Assembly: GCA_013153575.1 (NCBI GenBank)
Contig: JAADEE010000257.1
Coordinates: 1 to 5,276, forward strand
Length of the DNA stretch: 5,276 nucleotides
Direction: 5' to 3'
Source of the DNA: Chlorobiota bacterium
GTDB lineage: Bacteria > Bacteroidota > Bacteroidia > Bacteroidales > JAADGE01
Shown here: piece by piece, positions 1 through 5,276 of the stretch
Layout: every line of letters starts with the position of its first letter
How positions within the stretch are numbered: the first letter of the stretch is position 1
The notes under the pieces: generated by a model
Databases searched by the model: none
What the model was told of the DNA's origin: nothing
What the model saw: only the letters and a program-made list of their open reading frames with translations
Position numbers and translations under genes: made by a program

Positions 1-717
1 TGGAATATTTTTTTCAAATATATCAATCCAGTATTTTCTCTCAGGTCTTGGACCGATCATATGCATATCGCCTTTTATTACATTCCAAAGTTGAGGAAGC
101 TCATCAATCCTTGTTTTTCTCATAAATGCTCCCCATTTAAATACTCTTGGGTCGTCTTTACTTGCAAATTGGGGTTTTTCTTTCTCTGCATCTGGTATCA
201 TACTGCGGAATTTATAACAGACGAATTCTTTACCATTTAAACCTATTCTTTTTTGTTTAAAAATTATAGGGCCATTAGGAGATTCTTTTTTTATTCTGTA
301 TGCAGCATAAAGCATTATAGGGGTTGTCAAAATTCCAAGAGGCATTGCAATAACATAATCTATTGCTCTTTTTAAGACGTAATGAAAAGAAGAATAAGGT
401 TTTATTTCATCTAAAAAACTTAGCTTGTCAATATCTTTTGGAATATATATTTTGCCAAGATATTTTTCCATAAAATGCTCAAGCGTTAAAAATTTGATGC
501 CTTGTAATTCGAGGGAGGTTAAGTATTCGATTAATTCACTTGACGGTTTTTTTGTTGTGTTTAGTATTATTAGTTTATATTTTTCTTTCTTTATTTGTTG
601 ATCAATTGCTTGTATGAGGTCCGTTGTTTTTTGTTCTTTGATATATGTTAATTTATACTTTTTAAGTTTTTTTATTTCTAATGGAATAAATTTATATTTT
701 TCCCCAAGAATTAACAT
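1..717 (-). CDS. Polyprenyl-phosphate sugar-1-phosphate transferase (bacterial sugar transferase family), partial, C-terminus off left edge
   Basis: This enzyme would transfer a sugar-1-phosphate from a UDP-sugar to undecaprenyl phosphate at the inner membrane, the priming step of surface-glycan synthesis. The ATG is at 717-715, preceded by GGAGA (minus strand, 726-722). The frame stays open for 239 codons to base 1, and about 60 residues are probably missing. Residues 1-112 are a soluble, Lys/Glu-rich domain containing a hydrophobic strand (LIILNT, 49-54). The catalytic domain begins at KRAIDY (116-121), with a hydrophobic segment to about 140. Thr132-Pro133 falls where PglC has the Ser-Pro that kinks its re-entrant membrane helix. 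Next come IFKQKRIGLNGKEF (152-165), YKFRSM (168-173), the catalytic Asp205-Glu206 in RIDELPQLWN, KGDM (215-218) and GPRPER (222-227). The four-helix membrane bundle of WbaP/WcaJ is absent. The gene is divergent from the export operon. The family is certain; the sugar donor cannot be told from sequence. Confidence 0.95.
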   Translation of the reverse strand, partial: MLILGEKYKFIPLEIKKLKKYKLTYIKEQKTTDLIQAIDQQIKKEKYKLIILNTTKKPSSELIEYLTSLELQGIKFLTLEHFMEKYLGKIYIPKDIDKLSFLDEIKPYSSFHYVLKRAIDYVIAMPLGILTTPIMLYAAYRIKKESPNGPIIFKQKRIGLNGKEFVCYKFRSMIPDAEKEKPQFASKDDPRVFKWGAFMRKTRIDELPQLWNVIKGDMHMIGPRPERKYWIDIFEKNIP

Positions 718-740
718 TTTTTCTCCAATTTTATTTTTAA

Positions 741-746
741 TATTAT
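741..746 (+). promoter_or_regulatory. Candidate -10 for the export operon (TATTAT)
   Basis: TATTAT matches TATAAT at five of six positions and follows a T-rich stretch (729-740). It lies back to back with the minus-strand -10. A start near 753 would give a 5' leader of about 53 nt. A competing candidate is TAAAAT at 780-785 (also five of six), with a weak TTGGAT at 757-762 as -35 and a leader of only about 14 nt. The sequence alone does not decide between them. Confidence 0.3.
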
Positions 747-750
747 ATCA
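742..750 (-). promoter_or_regulatory. Extended -10 promoter element for the sugar transferase gene
   Basis: On the minus strand positions 750 to 742 read TGATATAAT, a perfect extended -10 (TGn plus TATAAT). No good -35 hexamer lies 16-18 bp upstream, which is usual for extended -10 promoters and for Campylobacterota housekeeping promoters. Transcription would start near 735, giving a leader of about 18 nt that includes the GGAGA ribosome site just before the ATG at 717. Confidence 0.6.
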
Positions 751-797
751 AATGGGTTGGATGTTTAATGTTTATTGGGTAAAATTTTAATAAAAAA

Positions 798-805
798 GGG
801 AGAGG
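798..805 (+). promoter_or_regulatory. Ribosome binding site of the export protein gene, unusually close to the ATG
   Basis: The purine run GGGAGAGG runs straight into the ATG at 806, so the best core (GGAG, 799-802) is only 3 nt from the start codon. The start is nevertheless secure. An in-frame TAA lies at 791-793 with no alternative start after it, and the signal peptide begins at this Met. The tight spacing may lower initiation efficiency. Confidence 0.7.
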
Positions 806-3490
806 ATGAAAAAAGTTTTATTCTTATTTTTATTTATATTTAGTTGTTTGTATGCTTTGGACAAACAGGTGGCAATCCAGGAGATTAAGCAGAATCCGGC
901 ATTGTTGAACACACCGCAGGCACAGGCAGTTATGAAGGAAAACGGTCTGACGAAAGAAGAGGTGCTTAAAAAAGTTAATTTAGCTGTAGACAAAAAGGAT
1001 GAAAAAACAAATTCAAAATTAAGTATTCAAAACGAGATTATTTTACCTGAACATAATGACATACATAATATTGAACAGAATGATAAAGAAAAAAATTTGA
1101 CTTTTAACAGACAATCTCCTTTAGTATATCTTCCCGAAAATAGACTAATTCAGTTAATACAGTCAAAACAGCAGAAGATTAAAAATGTAAAACTTCAAAG
1201 ATTCGGAGATAAATTTTTTTATAATAAGAACAGTTTAAATACAACGAATATGGCTGTTCCTGAATATTATCAGGTAAATGTCGGAGATATAATTGATGTG
1301 CAGATATTTGGAGGTAATGATAGGATGTTGTCATTAAGAGTAGATAATAACGGTAATATAACCTTGCCTGTTATTGGTCCTGTTTATATTGCAGGACTAA
1401 GTGTAAGCGAGGTAAAAGATTTAATTAAACAAAAACTTAAACCTACTTATCCAAATTCTAAAATAGTTGTGGAAGTAAAAGTAAATTCTTTTATTCAGGT
1501 TGCGCTAACAGGATATGTCAAAGCTCCTGGTATTTATAATTTAAATTCTCTTTCGACAATTAAAGATTTATTAATTGAAGCAAACGGGTTTGGAAAACTT
1601 GGAAGTATGAGAAGTGTTTATTTAAAGAGGGGGGATAAAGTTTTTAAAATTATAGACTTTTACAAACTTATCAAAGACGGTAAGCTTGTCGACACTACGC
1701 TGTTGAGAAACGGAGATATAATTTATGTACCAAAAGCGAGGATTTTGGTGAATTTAAGAGGTGCTGTGGCAACACCAGCAATATATGAAATGAAACAGGG
1801 TGAAACTTTAAAAGATTTAATAAATTTTTCCGGAGGATTATTGCCGAATGCTTCAAATAAATCTATTAAAATTAAAAGATTTGTAAATAATGCTTATGTA
1901 AAGGTTCTGTTTAAAAATTTAGAAGACAAGGTCAAGTTTAGAGACGGGGACCAGATCTATGTATATAAAATAAGTGAGCTCAATCAGAGTTATGTAGAAG
2001 TGTTTGGGAATATAGAAAAACCAGGAAGTTATGATATTCCTAAAGATAAGATGCTGTCTTCACTTTTAAGAAAACTAACATTTTTAAAAGATACATGTTT
2101 TAACTATGGAGTGATTAAAAGATATAACGGGAGAATTATCTCTTTTAATTTAAAAAAACCTGGAAATGTTTTATTGACAAAAAAAGATGAAGTGTTTATT
2201 TTTAATAAGTATGAAATATTGCCCGAAGAATACGTGAAAGTAAACGGTAATGTTGTTAAAAATCCAGGAAAGTACAGATGGTTTGAAGGAGAAACTTTAC
2301 AAGATGCGATTAATAACGCAGGAGTCTATGAACAGTTTGACAAGTCAAAAGTTCAGATAATAAGATATGATAATAAATTTAGACCTCATTTAACATATAT
2401 TGATTTTGATAAAAACCCAAAATATCTGCTTCAGCCTTATGATGAAATAACATTGTTTGATTATTACAGTTTTAATCCGCTTAAGCCTGTTACTGTTTAC
2501 GGGGAAGTAAATAAACCGGGAATATTTAAATATGCAAAAGAAATGACATTAAAAGATGCCTTGATAATGGCGGGATGGTTGAAAGACAAAGCTGATAAAA
2601 ATTATATTGAATTAGTCAGGTATAAGGTTGTAAACGACAAAAGGATAAGAATTGTCAAAAAACTTTCTATAAAAGATCTCAATTTTAAATTAATGCCTTA
2701 TGATGAGATTTCTATTAAAGGAATACCTAATTGGAATGAAAGAAAAACGGTTACAATTAAGGGTGAGGTGAAATATCCAGGTGTATATGTGATTAAAACA
2801 GGAGATAGGCTTGCAGATGTTATAAAAAGAGCAGGAGGTTTTACGGAACAAGCTTATTTATACGGTACTGTTTTTACAAGAGAAAGTGTCAGAAAAATGC
2901 AGGAACAAAGATTGAAAAGCATGATTTACAAGCTTAAAAAGAAAATAGCTATAATCTCTGCAAGTGCTAAAGGTGCGGGTGAACAGAGCATGGATGCTAA
3001 AAATTTGATGGAAGCTATTGATAATGTTGCACAACAGGCTGAAAAATTAAAACCTATAGGTAGGGTTGCAATTAAGCTTGAATATAATTTAACTGAATTT
3101 GCAAAATCACCTTATAATATTACTTTGGAAAACAATGACACATTATATATTCCTAGTAAAAAAGATAGTGTAATCGTAATGGGGGAAGTTTTAACACCAA
3201 CAGCATTTGTATATACAACTGATAGCTCTCTTAAATATATTAAACAAGCCGGAGGCAGGACAACACTGGCAGACGATGTTTATTTCGTTGTACATGCGAA
3301 CGGGTTTACGCAAAAAGGGGAATTTGGTACATGGTTTGATGACGATATAAAAATTAAACCCGGAGATGCGATTACAGTACCTATTAATATTAAAACATCA
3401 ACCTGGTATAGTATAGCAAGAGATGTAAGTTCAATATTGTATCAATTGGCGATTACAGCTGCAAGTTTAAAAACAGTAGGGGCGTTTTAA
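806..3490 (+). CDS. Wza-like outer-membrane polysaccharide export protein with multiple SLBB domains
   Basis: This protein is predicted to form the outer-membrane exit channel for the polysaccharide. Residues 1-17 are a signal peptide (KK, then a hydrophobic core). Cleavage after LYA-17 is likely, although Cys14 could be a weak lipobox. Residues 19-55 carry a Pro/Ala/Gln-rich motif (NPALLNTPQAQ), and about 60-102 is a charged, probably disordered linker. The polysaccharide export domain spans about 153-230 (YYQVNVGD, LPVIGPVYIAGLS). Seven SLBB-type repeats with a G-x-V-x-x-P-G-x-Y theme begin near 232, 314, 396, 476, 562, 648 and 788. The sixth is interrupted by a helical insertion (about 690-752). 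The end (864-894) is an amphipathic helix-like tail that could be the membrane-spanning part, as in Wza. E. coli Wza has about 380 residues, so this is the long form of the family. It heads the operon, and its stop overlaps the next start by 1 nt (TAATG). The symbol wza would fit only loosely. Confidence 0.95.
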   Translation: MKKVLFLFLFIFSCLYALDKQVAIQEIKQNPALLNTPQAQAVMKENGLTKEEVLKKVNLAVDKKDEKTNSKLSIQNEIILPEHNDIHNIEQNDKEKNLTFNRQSPLVYLPENRLIQLIQSKQQKIKNVKLQRFGDKFFYNKNSLNTTNMAVPEYYQVNVGDIIDVQIFGGNDRMLSLRVDNNGNITLPVIGPVYIAGLSVSEVKDLIKQKLKPTYPNSKIVVEVKVNSFIQVALTGYVKAPGIYNLNSLSTIKDLLIEANGFGKLGSMRSVYLKRGDKVFKIIDFYKLIKDGKLVDTTLLRNGDIIYVPKARILVNLRGAVATPAIYEMKQGETLKDLINFSGGLLPNASNKSIKIKRFVNNAYVKVLFKNLEDKVKFRDGDQIYVYKISELNQSYVEVFGNIEKPGSYDIPKDKMLSSLLRKLTFLKDTCFNYGVIKRYNGRIISFNLKKPGNVLLTKKDEVFIFNKYEILPEEYVKVNGNVVKNPGKYRWFEGETLQDAINNAGVYEQFDKSKVQIIRYDNKFRPHLTYIDFDKNPKYLLQPYDEITLFDYYSFNPLKPVTVYGEVNKPGIFKYAKEMTLKDALIMAGWLKDKADKNYIELVRYKVVNDKRIRIVKKLSIKDLNFKLMPYDEISIKGIPNWNERKTVTIKGEVKYPGVYVIKTGDRLADVIKRAGGFTEQAYLYGTVFTRESVRKMQEQRLKSMIYKLKKKIAIISASAKGAGEQSMDAKNLMEAIDNVAQQAEKLKPIGRVAIKLEYNLTEFAKSPYNITLENNDTLYIPSKKDSVIVMGEVLTPTAFVYTTDSSLKYIKQAGGRTTLADDVYFVVHANGFTQKGEFGTWFDDDIKIKPGDAITVPINIKTSTWYSIARDVSSILYQLAITAASLKTVGAF
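860..964 (+). other. GC-rich codon island at the mature N-terminus of the export protein
   Basis: By hand count, 52 of these 105 bases are G or C (about 50%), against 33 of the next 146 (about 23%). The shift is synonymous as well as compositional: 22 of 35 codons end in G or C here, against 8 of the next 48. The island covers residues 19-53 and ends sharply before a Lys/Asn-rich linker. What causes it is unknown. Confidence 0.7.
1496..3391 (+). repeat. Seven tandem SLBB-type protein repeats within the export gene
   Basis: Repeat starts are recognisable as GYVKAPGIY (236-244), GAVATPAIY (319-327), GNIEKPGSY (401-409), GNVVKNPGKY (481-490), GEVNKPGIF (566-574), GEVKYPGVY (653-661) and GEVLTPTAF (793-801). 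Most are followed about 10 residues later by L-x-D/x-L-I-x-x-A-G-G helices, and several end in a D-E/Q-I strand. The repeats are diverged at DNA level, so this is an old protein-domain expansion and not a recent tandem duplication. In Wza such domains stack as periplasmic rings. Confidence 0.85.
2873..3061 (+). other. Helical insertion inside the sixth SLBB repeat
   Basis: Residues about 690-752 interrupt the sixth repeat with a charged helical segment (TRESVRKMQEQRLKSM, 691-706, then KLKKKIAI), a short Ala/Gly/Ser-rich turn (718-727) and a second helix (730-748). The SLBB fold resumes at KPIGRVAIKL (749-758). A helical hairpin is the likely structure. Long SLBB export proteins in other Gram-negatives carry a similar element as far as I can recall. 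It could contact the periplasmic part of the Wzz-like partner, but this is inference. Confidence 0.55.
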
Positions 3491-4431
3491 TGGAAAGTAA
3501 AAGATTGGATTTTAGTAATATCAACCCTCAGGTTTGTATTGAGGATGATGAAATAGATTTAAAAGAATTATTCAGTGTTATTTGGAAACATAAAATATTT
3601 GTCGCAGTTTTTGTTTTTTTTGTAACAGTGCTGAGTGTGGTTTATGTATTGAGTCAGCCTAATCAATATAAGGTTTATACGGTATTGGCGCCTCAGGAAC
3701 AGCAAAAAGGACTTAACCTCGGAGGTTTAGGAGCCTTGGCTTCAATGGCGGGAGTAAATATTGGCGGTGGAAGCGGTGTTACGCCCGATGTGGCTTTTCA
3801 AAATTTACTTAATGATTATCCTTTTATGAAAAACTTTATTCAAAGAAACGGTTATGATGAACTGCTTTTAAGCGGTAATTTGGAAAAAGATTATATTTTT
3901 GCATTAAATTATGATGGAATATATAAATATTTTCATGAAAACAAAGATAAAAAAGAAATTAATTTTTTTAATGATATTTATAAACCTTTTGTGAAAAGTT
4001 TCAATATAACTACTGATAAAAACACTGGTCTTATTACTGTCAGTTATATACATGCAAACAGAAAATTTGCATATGATGTGTTAAATAAATTTTTAGAAGA
4101 TGCCACAAAATACTTGGTAAATAAAAACTTGCAGGATATTAATTCTCAAATTGAAAAATATCAAAAAGAACTTCAAACTACGAATAATATTGAACTCAAG
4201 TCAGAATTGGCTAAATTAATAAGTTCTCTTATTAAACAAAAAGTGTATATTAATACCAGTAAATATTATAAAGTGAAAGTAATTACCGATCCGTATATTC
4301 CTGATCCGAAAGATAAAGTCAAACCTAAAAGGGCTTTAATAGTTATAGTTGCATTTATTACGAGCTTTATTCTAGCGATATTTTTAGTTTTTTTTATTGA
4401 CTTTGTTAAAGGAAAAAAAGAAAATGAATAA
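3490..4431 (+). CDS. Wzz-type polysaccharide co-polymerase (chain-length determinant), no kinase domain
   Basis: This inner-membrane protein is predicted to control glycan polymerisation or chain length and couple it to the export channel. Residues 1-33 are cytoplasmic, with the acidic [18 protein letters not shown] (18-35) typical of Wzz N-termini. TM1 spans about 36-54. The periplasmic domain (55-280) starts with YKVYTVLAP and a Gly-rich segment (72-96, [12 protein letters not shown]), and contains a coiled-coil-like stretch (205-250). TM2 (282-304) is preceded by the Pro-rich [14 protein letters not shown] (268-281), the family signature. Only nine residues follow TM2, so there is no fused tyrosine kinase as in Wzc. 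Translation starts at the A of the upstream stop (TAATG), with AGGGG (3478-3482) 7 nt before it. The length (313) suits class 1 co-polymerases; a KpsE-like exporter partner is a less likely alternative. Confidence 0.92.
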   Translation: MESKRLDFSNINPQVCIEDDEIDLKELFSVIWKHKIFVAVFVFFVTVLSVVYVLSQPNQYKVYTVLAPQEQQKGLNLGGLGALASMAGVNIGGGSGVTPDVAFQNLLNDYPFMKNFIQRNGYDELLLSGNLEKDYIFALNYDGIYKYFHENKDKKEINFFNDIYKPFVKSFNITTDKNTGLITVSYIHANRKFAYDVLNKFLEDATKYLVNKNLQDINSQIEKYQKELQTTNNIELKSELAKLISSLIKQKVYINTSKYYKVKVITDPYIPDPKDKVKPKRALIVIVAFITSFILAIFLVFFIDFVKGKKENE

Positions 4432-5276
4432 GATAGTCAGTATTGTAGGGTTAGGATATGTAGGCTTACCTTTAGCGGTGGCATTTAGTGAAAAATATTC
4501 GGTAATTGGATATGATATAGCGGATTGGAGGATAGAAGAGCTAAATAAAGGGTATGACAGAACATTAGAAGTAAGTGATGAGGAATTAAAAGAGGCATTA
4601 AATAGAGGAATTAAATTTACAAGTAAAATTGAAGAAATAAAAGACGCTAATGTATATATAATCACTGTTCCGACACCAATAGACAAACATAAAAATCCAA
4701 ACTTGACACCTTTACAAAAAGCCAGTGAAGCTGTAGGGAAAACTCTTAAAAAAGGTGATACAGTAATATATGAATCCACAGTATATCCCGGATGTACGGA
4801 AGAAGTATGTGTACCAATACTTGAAAAAGTTTCAGGTCTTGTGTTTAATAAAGATTTTTTTGTGGGGTATTCTCCAGAGAGAATAAATCCTGGAGATAAG
4901 AAACATACGGTGAAAAAAATATTGAAAGTTACATCCGGAAGTACACCTCAGATTGCGAAAGAAATAGATGAACTTTATGCAAGTATTATAGAAGCAGGAA
5001 CTCATCTTGCTCCGAGTATAAAGGTGGCCGAAGCGTCAAAAGTAATAGAAAATACGCAAAGGGATCTTAATATTTCATTTATGAACGAATTGGCTTTAAT
5101 ATTTGATAAATTGGGAATAGATACAAAAGAAGTACTTGAAGCCGCAGGGACTAAATGGAATTTCTTAAAATTTACACCGGGACTTGTTGGAGGGCACTGT
5201 ATAGGAGTTGATCCGTATTATTTGACGTATAAAGCTCAGGAAGTGGGATATTATCCGGAAGTGATACTGAGTGGTA
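4424..5276 (+). CDS. tviB: TviB/WbpO-type UDP-N-acetylhexosamine 6-dehydrogenase, partial, C-terminus off right edge
   Basis: This cytoplasmic NAD-dependent enzyme would oxidise C6 of a UDP-N-acetylhexosamine (UDP-GlcNAc or UDP-GalNAc) to the uronic acid, giving an acidic building block for the polysaccharide. Of about 425 residues expected, 284 are present. The Rossmann motif GLGYVGLP (9-16) and the acidic residue of strand 2 (GYD, Asp31) bind NAD. Further family motifs are VPTPID (82-87), [12 protein letters not shown] (116-127) and [13 protein letters not shown] (150-162). The active site is complete: Lys206 and Asn210 in KVIENTQRD, and the catalytic Cys259 in [11 protein letters not shown]. 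The sequence closely resembles Salmonella Vi-antigen TviB as I remember it, more than UDP-glucose dehydrogenases. The start overlaps the Wzz gene by 8 nt, with AAGGA at 4409-4413 as ribosome site. The missing part is the UDP-binding C-terminal domain. Whether the substrate is the gluco or galacto epimer is not decidable here. Confidence 0.95.
   Translation, partial: MNKIVSIVGLGYVGLPLAVAFSEKYSVIGYDIADWRIEELNKGYDRTLEVSDEELKEALNRGIKFTSKIEEIKDANVYIITVPTPIDKHKNPNLTPLQKASEAVGKTLKKGDTVIYESTVYPGCTEEVCVPILEKVSGLVFNKDFFVGYSPERINPGDKKHTVKKILKVTSGSTPQIAKEIDELYASIIEAGTHLAPSIKVAEASKVIENTQRDLNISFMNELALIFDKLGIDTKEVLEAAGTKWNFLKFTPGLVGGHCIGVDPYYLTYKAQEVGYYPEVILSG

Larger units (their letters stand above)
718..805. 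promoter_or_regulatory. 88-bp divergent intergenic region
   Basis: This AT-rich spacer separates the two divergent start codons, so it should hold the promoters for both transcripts. From left to right it contains the minus-strand ribosome site (722-726), the minus-strand extended -10 (742-750), the symmetric heptamer TATTATA (741-747), the AT palindrome TAAAATTTTA (780-789) and the plus-strand ribosome site (798-802). No tRNA, small ORF or terminator hairpin is visible. Its role as a shared regulatory region follows directly from gene orientation; which proteins bind it is unknown. Confidence 0.75.

Noticed and set aside
780..789. TAAAATTTTA palindrome as a regulator operator
   Set aside because: A 10-bp palindrome made only of A and T is expected by chance in such AT-rich DNA. 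With no second copy in the spacer there is too little to call an operator.
787..993. Minus-strand open frame of 68 codons over the start of the export gene
   Set aside because: It is antisense to the signal peptide and N-terminus of a well-supported gene, has no family resemblance and only reflects AT-rich sequence composition.
1629..1634. G6 tract in the export gene as a phase-variation switch
   Set aside because: Phase-variable G tracts in Campylobacterota are usually eight or longer. This one encodes an ordinary Lys-Arg-Gly-Asp stretch in a conserved repeat and the frame is intact.
1496..3391. Recent tandem DNA duplication in the export gene
   Set aside because: The repeated protein motif is clear, but the nucleotide sequences of the repeats differ throughout, so this is an old domain expansion.
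4384..4779. Minus-strand open frame of 131 codons over the end of the Wzz-like gene and the start of tviB
   Set aside because: The plus strand here encodes unmistakable Rossmann and family motifs of the dehydrogenase. The antisense product is a hydrophobic, Ser-rich shadow with no recognisable motif.

Overview
The window looks like part of a surface-polysaccharide (capsule, O-antigen or exopolysaccharide) locus from an AT-rich Gram-negative bacterium. The best guess is a member of the Campylobacterota (epsilonproteobacteria). This rests on strong A/T codon bias, short signal-peptide style, the compact divergent and overlapping gene layout, and protein sequences that resemble Campylobacterota versions of these families. 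Genus cannot be fixed from the sequence alone.

Layout. Positions 1-717 (minus strand) hold the first 239 codons of a polyprenyl-phosphate sugar-1-phosphate transferase (bacterial sugar transferase, monotopic PGT type), whose C-terminus lies off the left edge. An 88-bp intergenic region (718-805) separates it from a divergent plus-strand operon. This spacer carries a perfect extended -10 for the minus gene, and that element is embedded in a symmetric TATTATA that may also fire rightward. The operon has three genes. The first is an 894-aa Wza-like outer-membrane export protein with seven SLBB-type repeats (806-3490). The second is a 313-aa Wzz-type polysaccharide co-polymerase with no kinase domain (3490-4431). 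The third is a TviB/WbpO-type UDP-N-acetylhexosamine 6-dehydrogenase (4424-5276, cut at the right edge after 284 codons). The operon genes overlap by 1 nt (TAATG) and 8 nt, so they are probably co-transcribed and translationally coupled.

How the genes fit together (inference from families). The transferase would start the glycan on undecaprenyl phosphate at the inner membrane. The dehydrogenase would supply a UDP-N-acetylhexosaminuronic acid for the repeat unit. The Wzz-like protein would control polymerisation or chain length and bridge the periplasm. The SLBB protein would form the outer-membrane exit channel. Glycosyltransferases, flippase and polymerase are not in the window and would be expected in flanking DNA.

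I see no RNA genes, mobile elements, CRISPR arrays or clear terminators. Nothing here amounts to an undescribed system. The points most worth a second look are the possible bidirectional promoter, a sharply GC-richer 105-bp island at the start of the export gene, the large SLBB expansion with a helical insertion, and the short soluble N-terminal domain on the sugar transferase.
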